Source of the DNA: an uncultured SAR86 cluster bacterium
GTDB lineage: Bacteria; Pseudomonadota; Gammaproteobacteria; Magnimaribacterales; D2472
Direction: 5' to 3'
Assembly (NCBI GenBank): GCA_902626385.1
Contig: CACOEZ010000004.1
Coordinates: 26,050-90,049, forward strand
Length of the DNA stretch: 64,000 nucleotides
Under the pieces are notes generated by a model. That model made no database searches. It saw nothing but the letters and a program-made list of their open reading frames with translations, and was not told the origin of the DNA. How positions within the stretch are numbered: position 1 is the first letter of the stretch; every line of letters starts with the position of its first letter. Both the position numbers and the translations under genes were made by a program. Shown here piece after piece: positions 35,570 through 45,088 of the stretch.

Positions 35570-36976
35570 ATGAAGCATAAGAAACCAAATATAACGGAAG
35601 TTGTTCTAAGAGATGGACAACAATCTCTTATTGCTACAAGAATGAAGACGGAAGATATGCTTCCCATCTTAAACAAAATGGATAAAGTTGGTTTTTCATC
35701 AGTGGAAGTTTGGGGAGGTGCAACATACGATTGTTGTTTGAGATTTTTAGATGAGAATCCGTGGGAGAGATTAAAAACTTTTAAAAAACATTTCACAAAA
35801 ACTCCACTGCAAATGTTACTTAGAGGTAAAAATCTAGTTGGTTATAAAGAATATGATAATTCTGTAATTTCGTTATTCATTAAAAACTCTATTAGTGAGG
35901 GTGTGAATATTTTTAGAATATTTGATGCCCTGAATGATATTAATAATATCAATCACTCTATTCAATGTGTAAAGAAAGGTAAGCAAAATGCACAAGGAAC
36001 AATTTGTTATACAACAAGTCCTGTTCATAACGAAAAGTATTGGTTAAATCTTGCAAAAAATATTGAGGATGTTGGAGCAACTTCAATAGCTATTAAAGAT
36101 ATGGCAGGACTTCTTAGACCAAATACATGTTATGAGTTGATTAAAAAACTTAAAAAGAATTTAAAGGTACCAATTCATCTTCATACTCATTCAACCACAG
36201 GTCTGTCTGATGCTACAAATTTTAAAGCTTTTGAGGCCGGTGTTGATAATATCGACACAAGTATTTCATCTTTCAGTAATTTATACGCTCATACAGCTAC
36301 AGAAAGTCTTATATCAATGATTTATCCGGATCATGAAAATCCTTTCGACATGCATTTACTTACAGAGATTTCTGAATACTTTAATAATGTTAGAAAGAAA
36401 TATAAAAAATATGAAGGTTCAATGAGGGGAGTGGATGTAAATATGCTTACTAATCAAGTTCCAGGTGGAATGCTTAGCATATTAGAAAAACAATTACTTG
36501 ATCTAAATAAAAGTGACAAATTAAGATTATTGATAGATGAAATACCAAAAATTAGAAAAGATGTTGGATATGTTCCGCTAGTTACACCTTCATCTCAAAT
36601 TGTCGGCGCACAGGCACTTATGAATGTTCTTGATAATAAAAGATATCAAACTCTAAACAAAGAATTTATTGATATGGTTAATGGTTATTATGGAGAAATA
36701 CCAGGTGATATTTGTCCAAAATTAAGAAAGAAAATTGATAAAGCCTCAAGTGGCCATAAAGAAAACACAAATATTCAAGATGTCAGTTTTTACAAAGAAG
36801 AATTTAAAATATTTTGCGATGAAAATAATTTAAAAAAATTATATAAAAATGATACTGATTTACTAAACTTTATTTTATTCCCAAAAGAAGCTAAGGATTT
36901 CTATCTTCTCAAAAATAAAAGTTCATTGAATGACATAATAGGCTTGCAAGAAGGTTTTGGATTATACGTTGAATAA
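35570..36976 (+). CDS. Carboxyltransferase subunit (OadA/PycB/5S-type) without biotin domain
   Basis: A 468-residue HMGL-like TIM-barrel carboxyltransferase. Evidence: TEVVLRDGQQSLIATRM, VEVWGGATYDCCLRFL, PWERLKTFKKHFTKTPLQML (in two parts), Lys176 in IAIKDMAG (the lysine that takes up CO2), and metal ligands His205/His207 in HLHTHSTTG. Family members transfer CO2 between biotin and pyruvate/oxaloacetate. Oxaloacetate decarboxylase alpha and PycB carry a C-terminal biotinyl domain with an AMKM-type motif; none is present here, as in the separate 5S subunit of transcarboxylase. No biotin carrier or carboxylase gene is near. Confidence 0.87.
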   Translation: MKHKKPNITEVVLRDGQQSLIATRMKTEDMLPILNKMDKVGFSSVEVWGGATYDCCLRFLDENPWERLKTFKKHFTKTPLQMLLRGKNLVGYKEYDNSVISLFIKNSISEGVNIFRIFDALNDINNINHSIQCVKKGKQNAQGTICYTTSPVHNEKYWLNLAKNIEDVGATSIAIKDMAGLLRPNTCYELIKKLKKNLKVPIHLHTHSTTGLSDATNFKAFEAGVDNIDTSISSFSNLYAHTATESLISMIYPDHENPFDMHLLTEISEYFNNVRKKYKKYEGSMRGVDVNMLTNQVPGGMLSILEKQLLDLNKSDKLRLLIDEIPKIRKDVGYVPLVTPSSQIVGAQALMNVLDNKRYQTLNKEFIDMVNGYYGEIPGDICPKLRKKIDKASSGHKENTNIQDVSFYKEEFKIFCDENNLKKLYKNDTDLLNFILFPKEAKDFYLLKNKSSLNDIIGLQEGFGLYVE

Positions 36977-37709
36977 TTCAATTAATAATAATTTATGGTT
37001 AACAATTAAGGATGAAGTAAGTCTCAGAATTGATGCTGAACCATCTCTTTCTCCATATTTAAATTTACTTATCCTTTCACAAGACAGTTTGATAAGTGCT
37101 ATTGCATCTGTCATTGCCTCAAAGCTCAATAGTGATGCACTATCATCTAAAGATATAAAAAATTTTATTTTAGATGTTTATAAGAATTGTGAAGGTATCG
37201 CAGAGTCCTTGGAAAAAGATTTAATTTTTTTTAAAGAAAATGATCCAGCGTGTAAATATTTTTCAACACCAATTTTATTTTATAAGGGATTTCAGGGACT
37301 TGCTGCGTATAGAGCTGCTAACTGTTTATGGAAAAATGAGAGGCACACGATGGCTTTATTTATACAAAATAGAGCATCAGAAGTTTTTGGAGTGGATATT
37401 CATCCAGCAGCACAAATTTTAGGTGGTGTCATGATTGATCATGCAACGGGTGTAGTTATTGGTGAAACAACACAAATTGAAGAAAATGTATCTATATTTC
37501 AAGGTGTTACGTTAGGTGGCAAAGGTAATGAAAGGGGTGACAGGCATCCAAAAATTAAAAAAGGCGTCTCCATTTATGCATCAAGCACAATTTTAGGTAA
37601 TATAACTATTGGTGAGAATTCAACCGTAGCAGCAGGAAGTCTAGTTTTAAAGGATGTTGATCCCAATACGACAGTGGCTGGTATTCCAGCGAAGGAATTA
37701 AATAATTAA
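36957..37709 (+). CDS. cysE: Serine O-acetyltransferase
   Basis: Acetylates serine with acetyl-CoA, the first step of cysteine synthesis. The 250-residue protein has the N-terminal helical domain (LWLTIKDEVSLRIDAEPSL) and the left-handed beta-helix with HPAAQILGGVMIDHATGVV, IFQGVTLGGKGN and DRHPKI. Start is TTG 36957 or TTG 36969; no ATG fits and AGAAGG (36949-36954) is poorly placed for both. It overlaps the carboxyltransferase 3' end by 20 bp and converges with cysK (4 bp overlap). Confidence 0.93.
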   Translation: MDYTLNNSINNNLWLTIKDEVSLRIDAEPSLSPYLNLLILSQDSLISAIASVIASKLNSDALSSKDIKNFILDVYKNCEGIAESLEKDLIFFKENDPACKYFSTPILFYKGFQGLAAYRAANCLWKNERHTMALFIQNRASEVFGVDIHPAAQILGGVMIDHATGVVIGETTQIEENVSIFQGVTLGGKGNERGDRHPKIKKGVSIYASSTILGNITIGENSTVAAGSLVLKDVDPNTTVAGIPAKELNN

Positions 37710-38728
37710 CAAGAATTAAAAATATTTATTTCATCATCATTCATTTCTGAATTTATTCCATCAAAAAGTATGCTGGACATGTAACGTTCAGCTGTATCAG
37801 GTAACATACATAAAATATTTGAGTTAGGTTTAGCTTTTTTTGCAACTTTTACAGCCACAGCAAAAGTAGCACCGCCGGAGACGCCTGTAATGATGCCTTC
37901 TTTTTTTGCTAATTCGTTTGCCCAATAAATACCATCATCTCCTGAAACAGGAATTAAATCATCTATATATTTGTTATCAATAGATTCTTGAAGAACATGA
38001 GGTATGAAATCAGTCGTCCATCCTTGAATAGGATGAGGGTTCCAATTTGGATGACTTGTTGATGCTGAATTATCGCTATTTCTTTGTTGTTTAACTTCGC
38101 TTTTAACAAGCTGTGCAACATCTGGTTCGGTAAGAATAAGCTTTGTATTAGGCATTTTCTGTTTTAAGTATCTTGATACACCGGTGAAAGTTCCTCCTGT
38201 TCCGTATCCAGAAACCCAATAATCTAGTCCAATGTCTTTAAAGTCGTTATATATTTCAAGAGCTGTAGTATCCTCATGTATTTTAGGGTTATCCTCAGTT
38301 TCAAACTGTCTTGCAAAAAACCAATCATTTTTTTTAACTAATTCCTTTGCTTTGTTATATGCAGCTGTTCCTCCTTCAGAAGCAGGAGTTAATAGCACTT
38401 TAGCACCAAGATAACGCATCAATTTTCTTCTTTCTATTGATGCACTATCTGGCATAGTAACAATTAATTTATAATTCTTAGCTGCACATACCATTGCGAG
38501 TCCAATGCCAGTATTTCCACTAGTAGCTTCAACTACTGTATCTCCTTTTTTAAGATATCCATTTTTTTCAGCATTTTCTATAATGCTTACAGCCAATCTA
38601 TCTTTTACAGAGCTAGCTGGATTAAAATATTCAGCTTTTACATAAATATTTGTATCATTAATTGAAATATTTTGGATGCCAAATGATGGTGTGTTACCAA
38701 TTGTATTTAGGATATTTTTATAAATCAT
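37706..38728 (-). CDS. cysK: Cysteine synthase (O-acetylserine sulfhydrylase)
   Basis: Converts O-acetylserine and sulfide to cysteine, using PLP. In 340 residues it shows NTIGNTPSFGI, the PLP lysine Lys42 in NPASSVKDR, VEATSGNTGIGLAMVCAAK, VSGYGTGGTFTGVSRYLK and GVSGGATFA. It is tail-to-tail with cysE, which makes its substrate. A CysM-type enzyme or cystathionine beta-synthase cannot be excluded. Confidence 0.93.
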   Translation of the reverse strand: MIYKNILNTIGNTPSFGIQNISINDTNIYVKAEYFNPASSVKDRLAVSIIENAEKNGYLKKGDTVVEATSGNTGIGLAMVCAAKNYKLIVTMPDSASIERRKLMRYLGAKVLLTPASEGGTAAYNKAKELVKKNDWFFARQFETEDNPKIHEDTTALEIYNDFKDIGLDYWVSGYGTGGTFTGVSRYLKQKMPNTKLILTEPDVAQLVKSEVKQQRNSDNSASTSHPNWNPHPIQGWTTDFIPHVLQESIDNKYIDDLIPVSGDDGIYWANELAKKEGIITGVSGGATFAVAVKVAKKAKPNSNILCMLPDTAERYMSSILFDGINSEMNDDEINIFNSC

Positions 38729-38730
38729 TT

Positions 38731-40227
38731 TTAAGCAAATACTTCTTTTGATAGGTCTTCTAGATTAGCCGTTAGACTTTTGTTATTTAGGTGAAATAAT
38801 GAAATTTCTTTCTTTAAATTTAAATCTTTAAATCTATTAAATCCTGAAGTAAACCAATTATCTGATAGGTAATCATCTTCATTCTTATTTTTGATATCAA
38901 TATTAATTAACCACTCTCTAAATGTGTATTCATTAATTTTGTCAAAAATTTCTTCACATTTTTCATAATTCTTATCAAGATAATAAGCTAGAAATAATTC
39001 TTTATTCATTCTGTCCGTATTAATATCACTCATTGGTATTGGTTCTCTTTCATATAGCTTTTCCAGTATCTTAATTCCGCTATCTAAATTTCCATATCTC
39101 ATTAAAACTCGTCCATATATCCACAAAACAAAAGGGTGATTAGGATTTGCATTATATGCTTTATTTGCATAAACCATTGCACCTTCAAAATCTTGTAATG
39201 TTAAATGTGCTTCTGCAATAATTCTTAGAGCATTCCAATCGTTATCATTAAGTTCATTTGCTTTACTTAAGGCGCTCATAAAATCAGACATAGTTTTATC
39301 ATTATTTTCTCTGAATCCAAGAGCCATTGATTGACCTATCGTGCATGCTTTCCAAGAGTAAGGCAGAGGATTTGTTTTATCTGCTTCAATTGCAGCATCT
39401 AGCATTTTAATTGCTTCTGCATTTGCATTTTTTTCATATTGCTGATTTAAGGCACGACCTTTTAATGTGTATTCATAGGAAGTCATATTATCTGTTGGTT
39501 TTCTATTAGCTCTTTTAAGACTTGATATTTCAATTTCACCAACAATACATGTAACTATTTTTGTAACTATTTCATCTTGAATTTCAAAAATATCTTTGTT
39601 TTCTATGTCGAATTTGTTGCTCCAAATTACTTTATCATCATTCATATCACTTAGTTCTATTGAAATACGCAACCTATTATCAGAAGCCCTTATACTTCCT
39701 GTAACAACATAATCAAATCCATAAGCATCCTTGAAATCTTGAGAAGTAATATCTTTTTCACGAAGACCAAAACATGTCTTTCTTGTAGCAACAGAAATTT
39801 CTTTAACCATAGATAACTCAGTTAAAAGATCTTCAGCGATACCATCAACAAGAAATTGACCATCATCATCTTTGTTAAGATTTTCAAAGGGTATAACAGC
39901 TATTTTTGGTCTTTGATCATCTATTTGTTCAAGATTTTTATCCAATGATTTCAATATATCTTTGTTGATTGATTTACGTTTATTAATAATTGTAAAAATT
40001 AAGAAAACAGGAAACAAAAATAATAAACTGATAAAAAGATATTGCATAAATAATTCTTTAGATATTCCAATGCTTTGTACCATATCAATATTATCTGCAA
40101 CAATGCTAGAAACCTGGATCAAACCAAAAGATGCAATAATATAGGCGGTAGATCCTTTGACTAATGCACTTCCAATATTTTTCAGTCTTATTTTTATAAA
40201 ACTTAAAGCGATCTTTAATTTATCCAT
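38731..40227 (-). CDS. TolB_N/TPR membrane protein without effector domain
   Basis: A 498-residue protein: one N-terminal helix (about 25-45) and a second (64-86), then a TolB-like N-terminal domain (PKIAVIPFENLNKDDDGQFLVDGIAEDLL, here in part; YVVTGSIRASDNRLRISIEL) and C-terminal TPR-like repeats (WKACTIGQSMALGFRE, NPNHPFVLWIYGRVLMRYGN). The layout is that of proteins often annotated as adenylate cyclase or winged-helix regulators, in which a catalytic or DNA-binding domain precedes the helix; here that domain is absent. Role unknown. Confidence 0.78.
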   Translation of the reverse strand: MDKLKIALSFIKIRLKNIGSALVKGSTAYIIASFGLIQVSSIVADNIDMVQSIGISKELFMQYLFISLLFLFPVFLIFTIINKRKSINKDILKSLDKNLEQIDDQRPKIAVIPFENLNKDDDGQFLVDGIAEDLLTELSMVKEISVATRKTCFGLREKDITSQDFKDAYGFDYVVTGSIRASDNRLRISIELSDMNDDKVIWSNKFDIENKDIFEIQDEIVTKIVTCIVGEIEISSLKRANRKPTDNMTSYEYTLKGRALNQQYEKNANAEAIKMLDAAIEADKTNPLPYSWKACTIGQSMALGFRENNDKTMSDFMSALSKANELNDNDWNALRIIAEAHLTLQDFEGAMVYANKAYNANPNHPFVLWIYGRVLMRYGNLDSGIKILEKLYEREPIPMSDINTDRMNKELFLAYYLDKNYEKCEEIFDKINEYTFREWLINIDIKNKNEDDYLSDNWFTSGFNRFKDLNLKKEISLFHLNNKSLTANLEDLSKEVFA

Positions 40228-40317
40228 ATTTAGATAATAATTTAATTTTTTTTATTTGCGCAACACAAAAACTAGTTATTTTTGTTATATTGAAATTATA
40301 TATTTTGGAGCAAATTA

Positions 40318-41844
40318 ATGAAATCAAAGAATCTATTTTTATCGTACATAATTTTTTTTACATCGTTAAATATAATTGCTAATGATGAAGTGACTATCGA
40401 TCTGGGCGATAAAAATAATGAATGTAAAGATATAACCAGAGAAACTCTTACTGAAAGATACTATTCAAATAATTTTGTGGGTACTTTTAATGGTAAAAAA
40501 ATTGAATACACTGCTAGCCTTAAAGAAAAAATTATTTATGAAAAAGATGATCCAAACCTTCCAATGGCATCTTTTTTTTACACAGAATATATCTCAAAAG
40601 ACTCTGATCAAAGACCTATAATATTCAGTTTTAATGGTGGACCAGGTTCAGCCTCTTTATGGCTCCATATGGGAGTTCTTGGTCCAAAAGTGATTAAAGT
40701 TCCAAGTGACGCAAGTGATGATGGTTCACCACCTTACAATATAATTGATAACAAGCTATCACCTTTAAGTGACGCAGATTTAGTTTTTATAGACCCAATT
40801 GGCACAGGGTATAGTAGGGCAATCGGCTGCCATGAAGGTGAAGAGTTTTGGGGTGTAAGCGAAGATCCTAAAATTATTGCAGAATTTATCAGAAGGTGGA
40901 TTACTGATAATAAGAGATGGAATTCACCAAGATATATTTTAGGCGAGAGTTATGGTGGTATCAGAGGTCCTTTATTAGTATCTGAATTAAGATCTGGTAG
41001 CATCACACCAATTGAAGTTAATGGCTTACTCCTTGTAGCTCCAGCATCTGATTACCAGTATTTAGTTTTTCATCCAGGTAATAATAGCCCTCATTATGGT
41101 TTTCTGCCTTCATATGCAGCTACGGCTTATTATCATGGCAAAATTGAAACTAACAAATCACTTCAAGATTTTTATCTAGAATCAAAACGATTTAGTTTAA
41201 ATGAATATGGGCCAGCGCTACTTAAAGGATCTAGAATAAGTCAAACAGAAAAAAATAATGTTATGCAAAAATATTCTTATTTCACAGGATTAAGCAAAAG
41301 ATTTGTTGAAGATTTTGATATGAGAGTTGATGCATCAAGTTTTAGAAAAGAATTGCTTAGAGATGAGGGATATTCAGTTGGTAGACTTGATTCACGATAT
41401 AAAAATAGTGATTATATGTCAGGCGGTCAATATCCTGATACAGATGTTTCTAGTGAAGGATTTATGTCAGCTTATGTCACGGCTATACATACATGGTTTG
41501 CAGAAATTGGAGTTGAGTTAGATATGCTCTATCAAAGTGGTGACTCAGATGTTTATTTTAGCTGGAAACATCCTCAAGAATGGAAAGGTAATGACTTTGG
41601 ATACGTAAATACTGTTCCTCATATAGCCCGGGCACAGAGATACAATAAAGACTTTAAAGTATATGTTTCATGTGGATTATATGATTTAGCAACACCATGT
41701 TTTACAGCTGAAAATTTTATGAATGATAACTCTGTTGATATGGATCGCGTAATATTTTCAGAATTTGAAGCTGGTCATATGATGTACAATCATCAACCAT
41801 CTTTTGATAGGTTTCTTAAGGAAGTAACAGAATTTATTAAATAA
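40318..41844 (+). CDS. Exported serine carboxypeptidase, S10 family
   Basis: A 508-residue secreted peptidase with signal peptide (FLSYIIFFTSLNIIA). The S10 catalytic features are SFNGGPGSASLWLHMG (oxyanion region), GESYGGIRGP with the nucleophile Ser, the Asp in LYDLATPCF and the His in EAGHMMYN. It removes C-terminal residues from peptides. GGAG precedes the ATG by 9 nt. Divergent from the TolB_N/TPR gene across 90 bp. Confidence 0.9.
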   Translation: MKSKNLFLSYIIFFTSLNIIANDEVTIDLGDKNNECKDITRETLTERYYSNNFVGTFNGKKIEYTASLKEKIIYEKDDPNLPMASFFYTEYISKDSDQRPIIFSFNGGPGSASLWLHMGVLGPKVIKVPSDASDDGSPPYNIIDNKLSPLSDADLVFIDPIGTGYSRAIGCHEGEEFWGVSEDPKIIAEFIRRWITDNKRWNSPRYILGESYGGIRGPLLVSELRSGSITPIEVNGLLLVAPASDYQYLVFHPGNNSPHYGFLPSYAATAYYHGKIETNKSLQDFYLESKRFSLNEYGPALLKGSRISQTEKNNVMQKYSYFTGLSKRFVEDFDMRVDASSFRKELLRDEGYSVGRLDSRYKNSDYMSGGQYPDTDVSSEGFMSAYVTAIHTWFAEIGVELDMLYQSGDSDVYFSWKHPQEWKGNDFGYVNTVPHIARAQRYNKDFKVYVSCGLYDLATPCFTAENFMNDNSVDMDRVIFSEFEAGHMMYNHQPSFDRFLKEVTEFIK

Positions 41845-41863
41845 TCGAAATACAGAATTATCT

Positions 41864-44713
41864 TTATGGATTTACTCTTGAGTTTGTTCCAAGCCCACTT
41901 CCATATATCACTGCATTTAACCATAATCTATTAGTTCCTCTTGCAGAACCTCTATAATTTGGTTCGCCAGAAAACAATATTATCTGTCCTTTACCTATTT
42001 TTTCACGAGTAAGATAAGCAGAGTTTGCTATGCGCTGACTTGCTTCAGGCCAAACCAATCCACTCATTCTCACATTCATGTCATAACCTGAAGGAATTTG
42101 TGACCAATTAATTGTCCTATTTTCCAAAATTTCGTTATTTTGAATAAGTTCACCAATTCTTAAAACTGCTTCCGAGTTTCCACCAGTCATTAATATTGGA
42201 TAATTTCCATAAAGTACTGGAAGTACTTTTCCGGTTCCAAAGGTTAACCAATGTTTATCATCAACTCTAGCACTTACAATTGCACCTGATGGCATCAACA
42301 ATGACTGCCATTTATCTCGACTTTCGAGTTGTTCCTGTGAGTATTTTTTATCAGTCGTTTCCCATGGATATGTGACGTTTAAATTTACTTCATTATTATT
42401 TACATCTGTAATATCTATATTTTCTTGAGCAGAATATATCTCTCTCATAAGGTCAATATTAAAATCTTTAGTTTTTTCATATGTTTTATTTAAAGGTTTA
42501 ACATTTCCAAAATTTCCAGATGAAATTAGAGATCTTGTTGCTCTATTATTAGAAATAAGAGTGCCGCCTTGTTTTACCCAGTCAAGAAGCATTTTTTTTG
42601 AATAATCACTCATATCAGGACTTCCACTTGGAACTATAATAGTGTTATATCTTCTTAGATCAGCATAGCCCGTTAAAGATGAATTTATCTGACTATGTCT
42701 TATTCCAAGATTTTGATCTATAGACCACCAACTTACACCGACATCATAAGAGCTAAAACCTTCATGACTCAAAATAGCAATTTGAGGTTTATTTAATAAT
42801 CTAAAGTGTCTTCCACCCCAGTCTGGTAGTTCTTTATCACCAAAACCGGATTCTATTGATACAACAGAGATATCTAAATCTGTGGCAACTTTTTTTATCT
42901 GTGAGATCAAGTTATTGTTATTTGGATTATCCATAGCAATAACAGCGACACTTCCTCTAGAAAGATTATGCTCAGATAATAATGATTCCTTATCAATTAT
43001 TCTTACTTCAATATTTTGTTCTAATAATCTTGCTGCAAATGCTACAGATCTATCATCATTGCCATCAACAGCCCACATTACAGCATTTTCATTGATTTCT
43101 AATTTAGGTGAAGAGGGCATCCAAACACTCAAATTTGTTGAAATATTTTCTGGCACCGTAACTGCTGGCAAACCAAACATCATTGTAAAATTAAAAGCGG
43201 TCGTGTCGTACATTATTGAAGAGCCATTCTTTATACTTTTTTGTTTTTCCTCAATCAAGACTGCATCATCTATTTCAGCATCAAATTCTAAAATTGCTGA
43301 TATCAATGGAGCCTCAGGTTGTTTATTTGGAATAATCATACTACCCGAAGGAATTATGTAATTTGATTCTATTTCGCTATTTTGTTTTAAGACTTCTTTA
43401 ACTGTTATATCTTTATCATTTTGAAATATCTCAATATTTTGAATTTTGAGTTTCTCAGCCAGTATATTTAATCTTCCATGATTATTATTTGCTAATATTA
43501 CGTATGTTCTGTTGGAATATTTACCATTATTTGAAACATTATATTTTCTTCCGTCCCAATAATCCTTGTACATATCCTTGGAATGTTTTTGAAGAGTATT
43601 TAAATTTACCATAGTGCTAATAAATTGGTGATGAACAGATTCTTTATAGCTTTGAATTGTTCCCTCAGGCCTTCTTACACCATCTTCTGCCATTCTTGAT
43701 TGCTCATACAAAATTCCCAAGGTTCCTCTGAAAGCAGCATAAAATGAATAACCAGGATATAAATCTTCGTGCCATTCGCCTGTATAGAAACGCCAATTGC
43801 GTTTATCAAATTCATTTCCCTGATCTTTAGCAAAAACATTTCCCCATTTGATGAGGTCATAATCAACATTTTTATTTATAGGTTCTCTAGCTGGACCTGT
43901 CATAAATGTATCTTGAGAACCCATCTCATGTGCATCTACTAAAATTTGAGGTTTCCATTTATTGATGAGGGAAACTCTTCCAATTGTTTCAGGTTGAGTC
44001 AAATAAACAAAGTCTCTATTTAAATCAAAAAAGTAGTGATTTGTTCTACCATATGGCCAGTCACCTGTATGTATTAATGATTGATCATCATAGTTAGGAG
44101 CAGTACCACGATATTGTTCTAAATTTTTTGCAAATCTAGCTCTACCATCTGGATTCATTAGAGGATCTATAATAATTATCATGTTATCAAGCATGTCTAA
44201 TATATCTTGATCTGTGCTTGAGATGAGATGATATATTACTCCAAGTGCTGCATCAGCTCCTGAGGTTTCATTTCCATGAATTGAATAAGCCATCCAAGCC
44301 ACAGCAGGTAACTCATTAATTAAAGATTTTGCAGCTCGATCACTTAATGACCTTGCATCACTTAGTTTTGAAATTTTTTTATTAATTTCATCAAGATTAC
44401 TTAAGTTATTTGGTGATGAGATAAATACAGCGTGTAATGGTCTGTTCTCATGTGTTTTAGCATATTCAACAACTTTTAACCTATCAGATTGTTTTGACCA
44501 AGTTTGTAAGGCAGAGGTTATTTGTTCTGGTGTTGCTACTCTAGTAGCATATTCAAATCCTAAAAAAATATCAGGTTTATTAATAGCATTTTTATAATTA
44601 CCATCTAGGATTACCTCTTTATAAAGATCTTCAGATTTTGTTGTAGGCTCCATCAATTCTGAACCATTTACATTCAATGATAAGAAAAAAGTAATTAAGA
44701 ATTTTTTATACAT
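41864..44713 (-). CDS. Exported M14 family zinc carboxypeptidase
   Basis: A 949-residue peptidase with a signal peptide (YKKFLITFFLSLNVNG). The M14 zinc site appears as YSIHGNETSGADAALG (HxxE) and LVDAHEMGSQ (third His ligand), with MNPDGRARFAKN between. After the about 350-residue catalytic domain there is a long C-terminal part with a glutamine-amidotransferase-like segment (IIVPSGSPDMSDYSKKMLLDW), typical of long bacterial M14 proteins. Convergent with the S10 gene (19 bp apart). Confidence 0.88.
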   Translation of the reverse strand: MYKKFLITFFLSLNVNGSELMEPTTKSEDLYKEVILDGNYKNAINKPDIFLGFEYATRVATPEQITSALQTWSKQSDRLKVVEYAKTHENRPLHAVFISSPNNLSNLDEINKKISKLSDARSLSDRAAKSLINELPAVAWMAYSIHGNETSGADAALGVIYHLISSTDQDILDMLDNMIIIIDPLMNPDGRARFAKNLEQYRGTAPNYDDQSLIHTGDWPYGRTNHYFFDLNRDFVYLTQPETIGRVSLINKWKPQILVDAHEMGSQDTFMTGPAREPINKNVDYDLIKWGNVFAKDQGNEFDKRNWRFYTGEWHEDLYPGYSFYAAFRGTLGILYEQSRMAEDGVRRPEGTIQSYKESVHHQFISTMVNLNTLQKHSKDMYKDYWDGRKYNVSNNGKYSNRTYVILANNNHGRLNILAEKLKIQNIEIFQNDKDITVKEVLKQNSEIESNYIIPSGSMIIPNKQPEAPLISAILEFDAEIDDAVLIEEKQKSIKNGSSIMYDTTAFNFTMMFGLPAVTVPENISTNLSVWMPSSPKLEINENAVMWAVDGNDDRSVAFAARLLEQNIEVRIIDKESLLSEHNLSRGSVAVIAMDNPNNNNLISQIKKVATDLDISVVSIESGFGDKELPDWGGRHFRLLNKPQIAILSHEGFSSYDVGVSWWSIDQNLGIRHSQINSSLTGYADLRRYNTIIVPSGSPDMSDYSKKMLLDWVKQGGTLISNNRATRSLISSGNFGNVKPLNKTYEKTKDFNIDLMREIYSAQENIDITDVNNNEVNLNVTYPWETTDKKYSQEQLESRDKWQSLLMPSGAIVSARVDDKHWLTFGTGKVLPVLYGNYPILMTGGNSEAVLRIGELIQNNEILENRTINWSQIPSGYDMNVRMSGLVWPEASQRIANSAYLTREKIGKGQIILFSGEPNYRGSARGTNRLWLNAVIYGSGLGTNSRVNP

Positions 44714-44751
44714 TTTGAAACCCTCAAGCTATAAATATTGTTAATTGATAA

Positions 44752-44757
44752 TATAAT
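44752..44757 (+). promoter_or_regulatory. Candidate -10 box for the ABM-cyclase-metallohydrolase operon
   Basis: A consensus TATAAT lies 26 bp before the ATG at 44783. No convincing -35 at the right distance. GGAG (44774-44777) serves as ribosome site. Confidence 0.35.
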
Positions 44758-44782
44758 AAATTAAAGAAATTATGGAGTTAAT

Positions 44783-45088
44783 ATGAAAAATTTAGTAATA
44801 GTTTCATTTCCCGCTAAAGACGGCATGATGGATGATCTTAAAGATACATTAAAAAGTGCTTTGCCTGACACCAGATCATTTGATGGCTGTATATCGGTGA
44901 ATACATTTGTCGAAGAATCATCAAATACAATTCATCTGATTGAGGATTGGGAGACTTTAGACCATCAAGCTAAATATTTAAATTGGAGAGTTGAAACTGG
45001 TTTGTTAGATATTTTAGAGCCTTTGTTGGAAGGTGGAGCTGCTGGTTTAAAGGCAACAATTTGTGGAGCACCTCATAATGATATTTAA
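44783..45088 (+). CDS. ABM domain protein (putative quinol monooxygenase family)
   Basis: A 101-residue dimeric alpha/beta-barrel protein of the antibiotic-biosynthesis-monooxygenase family: VIVSFPAKDGMMDDLKDTLKS, TRSFDGCISVNTFVEES, IHLIEDWETLDHQAKYLNWR. Such proteins oxidise small aromatic or quinol compounds or degrade signals; cofactor is not evident. First gene of a three-gene + strand unit; its last 11 bp overlap the chosen start of the next gene. Confidence 0.83.
   Translation: MKNLVIVSFPAKDGMMDDLKDTLKSALPDTRSFDGCISVNTFVEESSNTIHLIEDWETLDHQAKYLNWRVETGLLDILEPLLEGGAAGLKATICGAPHNDI

Noticed and set aside
40228..40317. Promoter boxes between the TolB_N/TPR and S10 genes
   Set aside because: TTGTTA and TATATT are present but wrongly spaced; not supported beyond the AT background.
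42882..43361. 159-residue open frame on the + strand inside the M14 peptidase gene
   Set aside because: Antisense to a well-supported conserved gene; no recognisable domain, composition follows the opposite strand.
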